Source: Vibrio sp. CDRSL-10 TSBA
Lineage (GTDB): Bacteria; Pseudomonadota; Gammaproteobacteria; Enterobacterales; Vibrionaceae
Assembly (NCBI GenBank): GCA_039696685.1
Contig: CP155565.1
Coordinates: 1-64,000 of the forward strand
Length of the DNA stretch: 64,000 nt
Reading direction: 5' to 3'
Shown one piece after another: positions 19,147-29,404 of the stretch. A model generated the notes under the pieces. That model made no database searches, was not told where the DNA came from, and saw nothing but the letters and a program-made list of their open reading frames with translations. Numbering within the stretch: position 1 is the stretch's first letter; each line of letters begins with the position of its first letter. The position numbers and the translations under genes are program-made.

Positions 19147-20254
19147 ATGACAGTGCTTTTCGATGATTATGTGTTAAATGGCAAAACGTTAAAAAATCGA
19201 GCCGTTGTTGCTCCGATGACTCGGGCCAGAGCACCAGGCAATGTACCTAATGACAGCACGGTTCGATATTACGGTCAGCGCTCAGATGCAGGGCTGATTG
19301 TAACCGAAGGTACGCCAATCAGTCAGCAAGGGACTGGCTTCGTCGATTGTCCTGGGATCTGGAATCAGTCTCAAATAGATGCCTGGAGTAAAGTGACGGC
19401 CCACGCACATGCTCTTGGCAGCCTTATTTTTACCCAGATATGGCATGTGGGTCGTATTAGTCATACATCATTGCAAAAAGAGGGTGCTTCTCCGGTCAGT
19501 TCAACGGATCAGCAAGCCACTAATAGTAGCGCGTTTGGCTATGATGCGGATGGAAAACCAAGTTTTGTCCCAGCAAGTAAACCCCATCGTCTTACCACAG
19601 AAGAAGTTAAGAATGTGATCGCTGATTTCGCTCAGGCAGCAGAAAATGCAGTTGCAGCAGGTTTTGATGGTGTAGAAATTCACGGTGCAAATGGCTATCT
19701 CGTCGAGCAGTTTATTAATGCTGCCGTTAATGATCGTCAGGATCAGTATGGCAGTGAAACGGTTGAAAACCGCGTGCGTTTTGCTCTTGAAGTGGTGGAC
19801 GCCTGTATTGAACGCATTGGTGTTGAACGTGTCGGTATCCGCCTTTCTCCATTTGGTCGCTTACATGACCTGGATGATTTTGAAGGGGAAGAAGAGACTT
19901 TCCTGCATTTGGCACATGAAACTGAATGACCGTGGCGTTGTTTACGTTCACATAATGGACCAGGCTAGCCGTGGTGCTCCTTCTATGCCTGACGGATTCT
20001 TAGAAAAATTCCGTGAAGCCTATAAGGGAACATTGATCCTGGCTGGCGGGATGGATTTACATAAAGCGAACCAGTTACTCAATGATGGAACTATTGATTT
20101 GGCAGCGTTCGGAGCGAAATATATCTCCAATCCTGATTTAGTTGAACGCTATCGTCACGGATGGCCAATTAAAGAACCGGATCAGTCTCTCTACTACGGT
20201 GGGGACGAACATGGCTATACTGATTATCTACCGTACAGTGGAGTTACTCGCTAA
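19147..20254 (+). CDS. Old yellow enzyme-type ene-reductase (NemA-like; frame broken)
   Basis: FMN-dependent reductase of activated alkenes, nitro compounds and quinones. TIM-barrel with VVAPMTRARAPGNVPNDSTV, IWHVGRIS, the substrate-binding pair in VEIHGANGYLVEQFINAAVN, RLSPFG, LAGGMDLHKANQLL and the flavin-phosphate segment GAKYISNPDLVERYRHGW. The frame breaks at GAAAC 19918-19922; one base less gives LHLAHELNDRGVVYVHIMDQ and 368 residues, normal for NemA. Start at 19147 with AAGGAG upstream. It probably detoxifies electrophiles together with the neighbouring pump and DJ-1 protein. Confidence 0.9.
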
Positions 20255-20337
20255 TTCATTTCTCTGGCTTTATCTTACCTTATCCCTAACTAACTGAAGG
20301 GTAGGGTAATCTTTCTATTTAATTTTTGAGGTTATTC

Positions 20338-21030
20338 ATGTCTTCATCATCTCATTCAATCAAACCTGTTCTTTTTGTTCTGACGAGCCACAAAGACTTA
20401 GGACAAGGTCACGAAGACTCCGGCTTCTATTTACCTGAATTAACTCATCCACTGCATGTTTTGGAAGAGGCCAACATCTCGACTGAGTTTGCGTCTATTA
20501 AAGGTGGCCTTCCTCCTGTTTATGGAGTGGATTTAACAGACCCTATTAATGCTCATTACTGGAATGATGAATCATTTCAGGAAAAATTGCAGGGTTGCCC
20601 TGCGCTAGCTGACGCTAACTCGAGCGATTACAGTGCAGTCATGTACGTCGGTGGTCATGGCACTATGTGGGATTTTCCACAAAGCTCCGCCGTACAAAGT
20701 ATCACTCGCGAAATGTATGAGCAGGGCCAAGTGGTCGCTGCGGTATGCCATGGCCCTGCGGCGCTGGTGAATGTAACACTGAGTGATGGTTCGTATTTAG
20801 TTGCTGGCAAGAATGTGGCGGCATTCACCGATTCTGAAGAACATGCGGTCGGCATGGTCGATGCGGTACCATTTCTATTAGAAAGTACTCTGAAAGAGCG
20901 AGGTGCTCTACATCAGGCTGCTGAAGACTGGACAAGCAACGTTGTTATTGATGGCTCTTTAATCACTGGGCAAAACCCACAATCAGCGGCAGGTGTCGGT
21001 GAAGCAATACGAGATGCGTTACTGAGTTAA
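20338..21030 (+). CDS. DJ-1/PfpI-family protein (type 1 glutamine amidotransferase-like, HchA group)
   Basis: 230-residue protein with the DJ-1 nucleophile elbow VVAAVCHGPAALVN (reactive Cys) and the YVGGHGTMWDFP strand and loop. In this family the Cys, a His (CHG) and an acid give glyoxalase III or deglycase activity towards methylglyoxal-type electrophiles. Start at 20338 (MSSSSHSIKPV) with GAGG seven bases upstream. It follows the ene-reductase on the same strand with an 83-bp gap and ends at a terminator, in keeping with a shared aldehyde/electrophile-defence role. Confidence 0.82.
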   Translation: MSSSSHSIKPVLFVLTSHKDLGQGHEDSGFYLPELTHPLHVLEEANISTEFASIKGGLPPVYGVDLTDPINAHYWNDESFQEKLQGCPALADANSSDYSAVMYVGGHGTMWDFPQSSAVQSITREMYEQGQVVAAVCHGPAALVNVTLSDGSYLVAGKNVAAFTDSEEHAVGMVDAVPFLLESTLKERGALHQAAEDWTSNVVIDGSLITGQNPQSAAGVGEAIRDALLS

Positions 21031-21063
21031 AACAGTCGCTTCATTAGCATTGTAAAACAATAA

Positions 21064-21095
21064 AAAGGCTGAAATCTAAATTGATTTCGGCCTTT
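21064..21095 (+). terminator. Terminator after the DJ-1 gene
   Basis: AAAGGCTGAAATC pairs with GATTTCGGCCTTT (one wobble pair), loop TAAATT, followed by a short T-run. Confidence 0.8.
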
Positions 21096-21112
21096 TGTAG
21101 GTTCATTTAAAT

Positions 21113-21580
21113 ATGCATATTATATATTTTCTGATGGCACTAGCTGGCGGTGCGGGGTTATCTGTTCAGGCTGCGGTTAACAGTCGTTTGAGTTCAGGAG
21201 TCGGTGGACAACCATTGATTGCAGCGTTTATTTCCTTTGGTGTCGGTGCATTATGTCTTGGCCTGGCGGCTTCTGTTTATGCCAATTGGAGTGGCTTTGC
21301 TGTTAATATCGTTCAGCAATCTCCCTGGAAATGGCTTGGGGGGTTAATCGGTGCGGCTTTTGTCTTCACAACGATATTCCTTGCCCCAAAAATTGGTATT
21401 ACCAATTTGATGTTCTTATTCATTATTGGTCAATTGGTAGCTGGTCTGTGCATCGATAGTTTCGGCTTGATTGAGATGCCTATAAGACCGGTTCATTGGT
21501 GGCATTTCATTGGACTCGGTATCATGCTGATTGGACTTATCTGTTATATGTACGGTAATCGTATTTTCCCGAAATTATGA
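21113..21580 (+). CDS. YdcZ/DUF606-family small membrane transporter
   Basis: 155 residues, almost wholly hydrophobic, with about five membrane helices. The start IIYFLMALAGGAGLSVQAAV is the signature of the DMT-related DUF606 (YdcZ) family, thought to export small molecules, sometimes as paired subunits. The window holds only one such gene. It begins a few bases after the terminator of the DJ-1 gene, so it has its own promoter. Confidence 0.75.
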   Translation: MHIIYFLMALAGGAGLSVQAAVNSRLSSGVGGQPLIAAFISFGVGALCLGLAASVYANWSGFAVNIVQQSPWKWLGGLIGAAFVFTTIFLAPKIGITNLMFLFIIGQLVAGLCIDSFGLIEMPIRPVHWWHFIGLGIMLIGLICYMYGNRIFPKL

Positions 21581-21710
21581 AGTGTGAATACTTTTTGGAA
21601 GAGTAATATCATTTTGTCCCGATAGTATCCATATGTGTCCATATAGCCACTTTTTTGGCTATATCATCATGCATAAAATAGCTCCACAAAAACAATTCTG
21701 GAGCAATATT

Positions 21711-22487
21711 ATGAAAATCACTCAAATTCGTAACGCAACGCAAGTTATTGACTATGCAGGGAAGAGATTCCTTGTTGATCCAATGTTGGCACCAAAAGGC
21801 ACTTACCCAGGATTTGGCGGTACAGTAAACGCTGAGGTGCGTAACCCAACGGTTGAGTTGCCATTGTCCATTGAAGAGATTATTGATGTTGATGCTGTGT
21901 TGTTGACACACACTCACCCAGATCACTGGGACGAAACAGCAGTCAATGTGATCCCTAAAGACAAGCTGGTTTTTGTTCAACACGAAGGTGATGAACAAAT
22001 TCTACGTTCACAAGGTTTTACTAATGTTCAGATTTTCTCTGAAGAGACCGACTACAATGGCATTTCTATTACTCGTACTGCTTGTCAACATGGCTCTGAC
22101 GCAGCCTACGAAAATAAGGAACTGGGAGAAATGCTTGCTGAAGTAACTGGCGTTATATTGTCTCATGCCGATGAAGAAAAGCTCTATCTGGCCGGAGATA
22201 CTATCTGGACACAGGCGGTAGAAGAAACGATGAAACGTGAACAGCCAGACGTGGTCATTCTGAATACTGGCTGGGCACATGTGATTGGCTATGGATCGAT
22301 CATCATGGGTAAAGAAGATGTATTAAAAACGCACGTTGTTCTTCCTCAGGCAAAGATTGTTGCTACTCATATGGGCGCAGTAAACCACGCACTTGTGACG
22401 AGACAGGAGCTTCGTGCTTATGTTGAAATCAATTTACTCAATGATTTCGTGTATATCCCAGAAGATGGTGAGACTGTTACTCTATAG
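21711..22487 (+). CDS. MBL-fold metallo-hydrolase (UlaG-like)
   Basis: 258-residue metallo-beta-lactamase-fold enzyme of the L-ascorbate-6-P lactonase (UlaG-like) group. The metal site motif is LLTHTHPDHWDE, with further ligands expected in LYLAGDTIW and VVATHMGAVNH. Start at 21711 (MKITQIRNATQVIDY). Proteins of this subgroup often lie beside efflux or DJ-1 genes, but the substrate is not established. A near-perfect 11-bp inverted repeat follows the stop. Confidence 0.77.
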   Translation: MKITQIRNATQVIDYAGKRFLVDPMLAPKGTYPGFGGTVNAEVRNPTVELPLSIEEIIDVDAVLLTHTHPDHWDETAVNVIPKDKLVFVQHEGDEQILRSQGFTNVQIFSEETDYNGISITRTACQHGSDAAYENKELGEMLAEVTGVILSHADEEKLYLAGDTIWTQAVEETMKREQPDVVILNTGWAHVIGYGSIIMGKEDVLKTHVVLPQAKIVATHMGAVNHALVTRQELRAYVEINLLNDFVYIPEDGETVTL

Positions 22488-22503
22488 TTTCCAATTGTAA
22501 TAT

Positions 22504-22531
22504 GTAGAGCTACCATCATCGGTAGCTCTAC
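22504..22531 (+). terminator. Hairpin after the metallo-hydrolase gene
   Basis: GTAGAGCTACC and GGTAGCTCTAC form a perfect 11-bp stem with loop ATCATC. It lacks a T-run, so termination is probable at best. Confidence 0.5.
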
Positions 22532-22547
22532 AATCAGGCTTAAGCAA

Positions 22548-23535
22548 ATGTCTTCGAGAACTCTGTCTCCCAAAACAATGCAGCACATACCTAATGTTTC
22601 GGTCATCGTCTTTAATGGATTCAGCCCATTTCATATTTCTGTCCCAAGCATAGTGTTTCGGGCGTGATACTCTGCATGAAACTTTCTTTAACATACAATT
22701 TATTGCGGGAGAGGACGGCCCAATTTTGTCTGGTATAGGGATGGAGATTCATACAAAAGCAAAACTCGACTCGCTTGAGAATGCGGATATCATCATCGTT
22801 CCTTATTGGCGTACCGTTGATGAAAGGCCTAATGTGCAGCTTGTTGAGGCGTTACGCCTTGCTAATGCGAGAGGTGCATTAATCGTCGGTCTGTGTCTTG
22901 GTGGCTATGTTCTGGCTTATGCCGGGTTATTAGCAGGAAAGCGTGCTGCAACTCATTGGGAACTGGAGCAAGATTTCACTCAACGTTTTCCGGAAACTTC
23001 ACTCGATACCAATGCGCTATATGTTGAAGATAGTGGAGTTATTACATCCGCAGGCACCGCAGCCGGTATTGATTGCTGTTTGTATGTTTTCCGCAAATAT
23101 TACAGCAGCACAATTGCCAACCGTATCGCCAGAAGAATGGTGGTTTCTCCTTATCGAGACGGCGGACAGGCACAATTCATTGAACAACCCATACCGATAA
23201 CAACTTCAGATTCACGTATCAATGAGTTAATGGATCGAATCAGAAACGATATTGGTCATAAATATACTCTAGATGAACTCGCGGAGTCAGTGATGATGAC
23301 CCGCCGTACCTTTACCCGAAAATTTCATAAGGCAACAGGGATGGCGTTTGGAGAATGGTTAGCTTCTGAGCGACTCAATTTGGCTCAGGATTTGCTCGAG
23401 TCTACTGATCTATCCATTGAACAAATCGTGGCTAAAACAGGATTTAGTTCGGTGTTGGTCTTCCGTGATAAATTCAAAGAACGTTATGCGGTTACTCCAA
23501 ACCGTTGGAGAAAAACATTCCATGAGCAGAACTAA
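22548..23535 (+). CDS. GlxA-family transcriptional regulator (DJ-1 domain + AraC HTH; frame broken)
   Basis: Two-domain regulator: an N-terminal DJ-1/PfpI-like domain with elbow LIVGLCLGGYVLAYAG, and a C-terminal AraC-type double HTH (YTLDELAESVMMTRRTFTRK, then IEQIVAKTGFSSVLVFRDKF). The frame breaks at GTTTC 22655-22659; one base less joins VIVFNGFSPFHISVPSIVFG to RDTLHETFFNIQFIAGEDGP and gives about 328 residues. Start at 22548 or the in-frame ATG 22578; neither has a clear ribosome binding site. Such proteins sense small molecules; the metallo-hydrolase gene upstream is a plausible target. Confidence 0.82.
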
Positions 23536-24052
23536 GCATTGGTTCAGTTGTTATCATGCGATTCGTATTGATTTGATACAAATTCAACAATTGCCGCTTC
23601 TACCCACCGTCTTAATACTTACTTATGTGAGTTTTGCAATACTATAAGTAATTCGCTTGGTACTAATTTAGTAAAGTCACTGACAAGGTTTTGTCCAGAA
23701 ATGTGTTTCAGTGAATGGTCGAGACATGTGATGAAAGTAACTTTCTTTCTTGTAATGTTGTAGTAAATCGTCGGATTCACAAAAATATCAACTTATGGTT
23801 GTTATTATGGTAAGTTGCTGATTATACTTGAATCATAAATATCAAGTTATGGTTGTTTCAACAATTTGAACGCGTCTTTGCCACACTGTGCGCAAGACTT
23901 CATGCACGTATGTCTAACTAATAACGAATCTGTAACCTTTGCGCAATGTTTTGTTTTTGTTTGCTCTGAGTTGGCAATAAAAAACGCGCCTTAATGCGCG
24001 TTTTTATCAAATTCCCAGTCCGGCCAGCGGGTTATTATATTATCGGTGAGCT
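23536..24052. other. AT-rich gap, end of the accessory block
   Basis: 517 bp with no credible gene. It holds a pair of near-identical 21-mers at 23782-23803 and 23836-23857 (core CTTATGGTTGTT / GTTATGGTTGTT) and a terminator at the right edge. The sequence is AT-rich, like the block to its left and unlike the genes to its right. Confidence 0.55.
23980..24005. terminator. Bidirectional terminator
   Basis: AAAAACGCGC pairs with GCGCGTTTTT, loop CTTAAT. It ends the minus-strand EamA gene and any read-through from the left. Confidence 0.88.
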
Positions 24053-24965
24053 TTAAGGCCGCGGTGAAGTAAGCGGCAAGGCAGTGGCTGGTGCAGTGCT
24101 GCGCTGCGGACGTTTGATCTGAGCCAGAATCACCCCGCTCAGCACCATGATACCGCCCAGCAGATGATAAACGTGGATCTGTTCATCCAGCAGCCATGCC
24201 GCCAGTGCTACCGATACCACGGGCAGCAGGTTCATAAATATAGCGGTCGAGTCAGCCCCGAGTACGTCGATGGCTTTAACCCACATCCATGGCGCCAGTA
24301 AGGAGGCAGCAATACCTGCGTAGGCGATCAATGGCAACGACCCTTGCGGTGGTAGTAAGTGCTCGCTGGTCAGCCAGAGTGGTGCCAGCATGACCACCGC
24401 CAGAGAGCCTTGCAGATAGATCAGTGTCCAGTTGCTAAATGGCATTTTCCAGCGCTTGAGCAACACGCAGTACAGGGCGTAGACAGAAGCCGACAGGACC
24501 ATCAGACCATCACCTTGGGTGATGTCCTGATCGATAAAAAACAGCAGATCACCCTGACCCAGCATAAAGGCCAACCCGGCCAGCGACAGCACAGCACCGA
24601 TGACACTGAGTGCAGAGAGACGTTTGCCCAGCAGCGGCACACTGAAGAAGATACTCAGCAGCGGGATCAGTGAAGTGATTAATGACATATTTGAGGCGCT
24701 GGTGGTGAGACCGGCGTAATAACCAAGCGATTGGTTTAGCGCCATGCCCAACAAGGACAGGAACGCGAGTTTAGCCAGGTAGGGACGAATAATCGCCCAT
24801 TGCCGCAGAAACGCCGGGTAAACAGAACGGAGTCAGAATCACCATCGCCAGCAGCCAGCGGTAAAAGCTCATAGCGCTGGGTTCGATAATGTGCGAGGCC
24901 AGTTTATTGACCAAGGTGTTGGCACCCCAGATCAGCACTGTAAACATAGGTAAGAGATAGATCAT
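24053..24965 (-). CDS. EamA/DMT-family exporter (frame broken)
   Basis: Inner-membrane drug/metabolite transporter with ten predicted helices in two EamA halves (VLIWGANTLVNKLASHIIEP in the first, LLAPWMWVKAIDVLGADSTA in the second), probably exporting amino acids or metabolites. Start at 24965 (MIYLLPMFTVLIWGAN) with TTGAGG upstream. The frame breaks at GAAAC 24808-24812; one base less gives LPGVLRQWAIIRPYLAKLAF and 303 residues. Transcribed away from an AraC regulator across 213 bp, which likely controls it. Substrate unknown. Confidence 0.87.
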
Positions 24966-25178
24966 GTCAGCCTCAACGTTCTGAAGTAAATCGATAAAGA
25001 CAATGTATGAGTTGCGATTGCGCACTGCTACCGAATTGATGTGACACCTGCTGGTCGGGATAGCCAATGACCGGATGCCAGGCGATTTCGATATCAAGTA
25101 GTATTGGCGTTAAGTGTGACAGGTCTATATAATTATATATATCTCCAAAAAGACATTGCGAGCGATAGGAAGACAACT

Positions 25179-25967
25179 TTGAGAAAACGCGCCAGAAACC
25201 TTCACCCCTCTTTATCGATTGAGCAGGCACCCTCCGATGTATTTATGAATTTTGAAGCCTTTCTGTCCAACACAGAAACCCGTGAGCACAGTCATGCCTG
25301 GGGCCAGGTGCAACTGATATCCGGTGGTATTCTGGAGATGGAAGCGCAGGACACCCGTTTTCTTGCACCGCCTCATCTGGCGATTTGGGTACCGGCGGGT
25401 ATCCGGCACAAAAGTTTTAACCGTAAGCCGATCGAGTACTGTTCGCTGAACATTGCGGCCGATATGACTACGGCGTTTCCGAGCCGGACCTGCCTAATCA
25501 AAGTGACCCCGATCGTGTCAGCGATTATTGATGATTTTCGTCGCCGCCAGATAAGCGTGGCAGAATCACTGCAGGATAAACGTCTGGTTCAGGTGCTGCT
25601 TGATCAACTGGCGACTCAGGAAAGCCAGCACCATTTTCTGCCATCGAGTAATAATAAGTATCTGGCACCAATTCTGGCGGCCGTGGAAGAGAGCCCCACC
25701 GATGACACCAGTCTGCAGCAGTGGGCGGAAAAAGTGCATGCAACGGAACGAACTCTGGCACGCCATTGTCAGGCTGAATTGGGGATGAGCTTTACCGAGT
25801 GGCGTCTGCGGGTTCGTTATCTGTATTCAATGGAACTGCTGCGCAGCGGCCATTCAGTGAAAGAAGTCGCACTGACCTTAGGCTACAACCAGGCCAGCCC
25901 GTTTATCTCGATGTTTAAAAAATACTCCGGGCAGACCCCGGAGCAATACAAAAACCGTCTGCTTTAG
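25179..25967 (+). CDS. AraC-family regulator of the divergent exporter
   Basis: Regulator with an N-terminal cupin sensor (HSHAWGQVQLISGGILEMEA, then APPHLAIWVPAGIRH) and a C-terminal AraC HTH pair (SLQQWAEKVHATERTLARHC and VKEVALTLGYNQASPFISMF). TTG 25179 has AGGA eight bases upstream and begins MRKRARNLHPS; the longer frame from 25104 runs through the intergenic region, so I prefer 25179 (262 residues). The stop codon lies inside a 15-bp tandem repeat. Confidence 0.83.
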   Translation: MRKRARNLHPSLSIEQAPSDVFMNFEAFLSNTETREHSHAWGQVQLISGGILEMEAQDTRFLAPPHLAIWVPAGIRHKSFNRKPIEYCSLNIAADMTTAFPSRTCLIKVTPIVSAIIDDFRRRQISVAESLQDKRLVQVLLDQLATQESQHHFLPSSNNKYLAPILAAVEESPTDDTSLQQWAEKVHATERTLARHCQAELGMSFTEWRLRVRYLYSMELLRSGHSVKEVALTLGYNQASPFISMFKKYSGQTPEQYKNRLL

Positions 25968-26037
25968 TACTTACGCGTTTAGTACTTATGCGTTTAGTAC
26001 TGACGAGTGCAGTAGCGACGAGTTCTAGTGCCGACCC
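25963..26037. repeat. 15-bp tandem repeat (x5)
   Basis: Units of 15 bp starting TTTAGTACTTACGCG at 25963, 25978 and 25993, then decaying copies at 26008 and 26023. The first unit contains the stop codon of the AraC gene. Confidence 0.88.
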
Positions 26038-26084
26038 GTGTTATCCATGGCGAGCCATTATCCGCGGCGCGCCATGCATCATGT

Positions 26085-27003
26085 TTAGCGCTGCGCCAGC
26101 ACATACTCCAGCGCGCCAACCACTGCTGCGACCTGCGCGTCATTGCATTCCTGAGCTGTCACCTGCGGGCTGTCCGGATAGACTTCGGTGGTTGAACCGT
26201 ATACACAATCGGTGGCGCCGCCACACAAGCCCAGTTTTTTCATCGGATAGAGAATCACGCCTTCCTGAACCGCATCGGAGCCAATCAGCTGACCGTTCTC
26301 GTCGGCCGGTGCAATGTGGGTTACCTTGCGCACCGCCTCGATGATAGCGGCCTGAAAGGCCAGTTGTGGTTTATCGCTGTCGCCGACCGTGTAGAAGCCA
26401 TCCGGAATCGAACCGGCGACATAGTCAATGCCATCACGTGCGGCCAGCGCCGGGCGGAACTCGCTTTCATCGGTGTCGGTGGTTTCGTGCAGATCAATAT
26501 GCAGCAGAATGTCCGGCAGTTCAGCCACCAGTGCCATCAATGCGGCAGACTCTTCCGCCGGGCTGCCCGGATAAAACGAACGGTTCGGGTCGAGGGCATT
26601 CGGGTTCCAGCGGTTGATGGTCTCATAACCCCAAGGGCTGACACATGGCGCTACCACGAGATTGACCTCGCTTTCAAAGCGGCTTGCCTCAGTGGCCAGA
26701 AACTGCAGCGCACCATGCACGCCGCTGGTTTCGTAACCGTGCACACCGCCAGTGACCAGCACCGTCGGTTTGTCATCCTGCCAGGCACGGGTTTTGACAC
26801 ACCATAGCGGATAGCGTGCCGGGTCATAAGAGAGCACGCCATACTGGATCACATCAAACCGAGCGCGCAAGGCTTCGATTTCAGGCACCACCAGCTGCTG
26901 ATATTCGCGTTTGATACTGGTTTGAGCACGCCAGGCCTGGCGTTTCTTCATCACCCCATTTCTGACCCGGGGTTCCGATTGGATAAGTGTAAGCACTTTG
27001 CAT
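26085..27003 (-). CDS. M14-type metallocarboxypeptidase/aspartoacylase-like protein (frame broken)
   Basis: Zinc-dependent amidohydrolase of the succinylglutamate desuccinylase/M14 group. Metal ligands in VTGGVHGYETSG (HxxE) and ILLHIDLHET (His), with NPNALDPNRSF for the substrate carboxylate. Start at 27003 (MQSAYTYPIGTPG) with AGGG upstream. The frame breaks at GTTTC 26942-26946; one base less gives KWGDEERQAWRAQTSIKREY and about 305 residues. It may cleave small peptides or acyl amino acids; the exact substrate is unclear. Confidence 0.83.
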
Positions 27004-27185
27004 GACTTTCCCTGTGACTAAGGAGAAAAAACAAAGAGTAATCCCAGTTATCTGTGGATACAAGTTCCGGGCGTTACGAAGGGCAAGCGGCACGAGAAAA
27101 AAGCAGGCTTTGTTTCGCGCACAGGCCCGGATGATGTTACATTTCGTTGCGTATTGTTTGATTAAACCGAGATGAAGAGACGAGA

Positions 27186-28094
27186 ATGGCTGGTGCAAGC
27201 TTATTAACCCTGTTAGATGATATCGCGACTGTGCTGGATGATGTTGCAGTGATGTCCAAGATGGCCGCCAAAAAGACAGCCGGTGTGTTGGGCGATGATT
27301 TGGCGCTCAATGCACAGCAGGTGTCAGGCGTTGCTGCTGAACGGGAAATTCCTGTGGTCTGGGCGGTTGCCAAAGGTTCATTTCGTAATAAATGCATTCT
27401 GGTGCCTGCGGCGCTGATCATCAGCTCTGTTGCGCCCTGGCTTATCATGCCTTTATTGCTGCTGGGCGGATTGTTTCTCTGTTATGAGGGGGCAGAGAAA
27501 GTGCTGGAGAAGCTGTTTCATCCGCAGCCCAAGAAACAGCCTGAGCAGGCGATGGAAGAGCTCAGTCAGGTCAGTATTGAGGAGTATGAAACCAAGAAGG
27601 TCCAGGGGGCGATCCGTACCGATTTTATTCTGTCTGCTGAGATCATTGTGATTGCCTTGGGCACCGTACAGGGGCATGCGATGCTGACCCAGATTGCGGT
27701 GGTCAGCCTGATTGCGGTGATCATGACGGCCGGTGTGTATGGCCTGGTGGCCGGGATCGTCAAACTCGACGATCTTGGTTTTTATCTGGAGCGTAAATCT
27801 CAGGGCAAAGGCGGTATGGCAGTGGTAGGGTCAGCATTAGTTGCGTTTGCACCTAAGTTAATGAAAACACTGACCGTTGTCGGAACAGCTGCGATGTTTC
27901 TGGTGGGCGGTGGTATTGTGGTGCACAACGTACCGGTTATTCATCACTGGATTGAGCCTGTGATCATGCGTGTTCCGGAGCTTACCCTGGTCTCAGACCT
28001 GGTTCCGGCGTTGCTGAACGGACTGATTGGTGTCGTGGCTGGCCTGCTTGTGGTGGCGGTGATGGAAGTCGTACATAAAGTACGCGGTCACTAA
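27186..28094 (+). CDS. DUF808 inner-membrane protein (YedI family)
   Basis: 302-residue membrane protein with the DUF808 start LLTLLDDIATVLDDVAVMSK and GDDLALNAQQVSG, and about seven hydrophobic segments (for example ALIISSVAPWLIMPLLLLGG and the final LLNGLIGVVAGLLVVAVMEV). Function unknown. Intact, monocistronic as far as can be seen. Confidence 0.82.
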   Translation: MAGASLLTLLDDIATVLDDVAVMSKMAAKKTAGVLGDDLALNAQQVSGVAAEREIPVVWAVAKGSFRNKCILVPAALIISSVAPWLIMPLLLLGGLFLCYEGAEKVLEKLFHPQPKKQPEQAMEELSQVSIEEYETKKVQGAIRTDFILSAEIIVIALGTVQGHAMLTQIAVVSLIAVIMTAGVYGLVAGIVKLDDLGFYLERKSQGKGGMAVVGSALVAFAPKLMKTLTVVGTAAMFLVGGGIVVHNVPVIHHWIEPVIMRVPELTLVSDLVPALLNGLIGVVAGLLVVAVMEVVHKVRGH

Positions 28095-28184
28095 GTTTTT
28101 GTTATCGACAAGATAAAACATCTCAATGGTGATTTGCCAGTGAATGAATAGACTAACGCTTTTCTTCTCTGGCAGTCACCATTT

Positions 28185-29318
28185 ATGCATTGTGAATTCT
28201 TTGAACAGCAGCGCTGTACCTCCTGCAGCCACTGCCAACTCCCTTATTCCGTCCAGATTGAAAGCAAAGACCGCCAGCTTAAAACTCTGCTTGGTGCGCA
28301 CGCGCCCCGGCAGTGGTTAGCCCCGGTTGAAAGCGCCGAGAGCGGATTTCGTAATAAGGCCAAAATGGTGGTTATGGGCGCGGCTCACGCTCCTGTGCTG
28401 GGGATTGAGAGTCAGACGGATCACTCGCCACTTTCTCTGACCCAGTGCGCGCTTTATCCGCAGCCGACCCGGCAACTGCTCGACTACTTGCAGTACTGGA
28501 TTCGTATCGCTGGGATCCCGCCTTACAACAAGGTGAAGAAAAAGGGTGAGCTGAAATACATTCTGCTTACCCGCAGCGAATTTAACGGCCAGTTTATGCT
28601 GCGTTTTGTCAGCCGCAGTAAAGAGGTATTGCCTCGCATTGAGCGCAATTTACCGCTTCTGCTGGCTGCGTTTCCCGCGCTGGAAGTGGTGTCCGTCAAT
28701 ATCCAGCCGGTGCACATGGCGCGGTTGGAAGGGGAAGAAGAGATCTTCCTGACCGAGAGTCAGGTGCTGATGGAACAGTTTAATCAGGTCCCTATGGTTA
28801 TTCGTCCGAAAAGCTTTTTTCAGACGAATCCGCAGGTGGCGGCTGCCCTGTATGCCACGGCGCGGCAATGGGTACGGGAAATTGCACCAGCGCGGATGTG
28901 GGATCTGTTTTGCGGTGTCGGCGGATTCGCACTGCACTGCGCCTCAGAGCAGACAGCCGTCACCGGCATTGAGATTGAACCGGAAGCGATCGCCAGTGCC
29001 AAGCGTTCGGCGCAGGCGATGGGTATCGATAACCTGAGTTTTGCCGCACTTGATTCAGCACAGTTCTCGCTTGGTCAGAGCCAGGCAGCCGATTTGGTGT
29101 TGGTTAACCCGCCACGGCGTGGACTGGGTGCGATACTGACTGACCAACTGATGGCTCTGGCGCCGCAACATATTCTCTATTCAAGTTGCAACCCGCAGTC
29201 GATGCTGCGCGATCTGGAGCAACTGACCAACTACCAAAGCGTTAAACTGCAGTGGTTCGATATGTTTCCGCATACCGATCATGCCGAAGTGTTACTGCTG
29301 CTGCAGCGACGCAATTAA
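28185..29318 (+). CDS. rlmC: 23S rRNA (uracil-747-C5)-methyltransferase RlmC
   Basis: SAM-dependent enzyme that makes m5U747 in 23S rRNA. An N-terminal iron-sulfur motif CTSCSHC with the preceding CEFFEQQR is typical of RlmC, then [11 protein letters not shown], the SAM site [26 protein letters not shown], and the catalytic-cysteine motif [15 protein letters not shown]. 377 residues, intact, followed by a shared terminator with pyrC. Confidence 0.93.
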   Translation: MHCEFFEQQRCTSCSHCQLPYSVQIESKDRQLKTLLGAHAPRQWLAPVESAESGFRNKAKMVVMGAAHAPVLGIESQTDHSPLSLTQCALYPQPTRQLLDYLQYWIRIAGIPPYNKVKKKGELKYILLTRSEFNGQFMLRFVSRSKEVLPRIERNLPLLLAAFPALEVVSVNIQPVHMARLEGEEEIFLTESQVLMEQFNQVPMVIRPKSFFQTNPQVAAALYATARQWVREIAPARMWDLFCGVGGFALHCASEQTAVTGIEIEPEAIASAKRSAQAMGIDNLSFAALDSAQFSLGQSQAADLVLVNPPRRGLGAILTDQLMALAPQHILYSSCNPQSMLRDLEQLTNYQSVKLQWFDMFPHTDHAEVLLLLQRRN

Positions 29319-29337
29319 ACGCCGCAGGGCAATAAAA

Positions 29338-29360
29338 AAGGAGAGGCGAAGCCTCTCCTT
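29338..29360. terminator. Bidirectional terminator rlmC/pyrC
   Basis: AAGGAGAGGC pairs with GCCTCTCCTT around a GAA loop, with A-run before and T-rich tail after. Confidence 0.85.
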
Positions 29361-29404
29361 TGCGTTTGTCTCCGGCCGTCAGGCTAGTGACTCAGTGGTC
29401 ACGG

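Noticed and set aside
9396..23535. Prophage or integrative element
   Set aside because: No integrase, transposase, tRNA target or flanking repeats are visible; only gene content and composition suggest transfer.
25963..26037. CRISPR-like or mobile repeat
   Set aside because: Head-to-tail 15-bp units without spacers; a simple tandem duplication.
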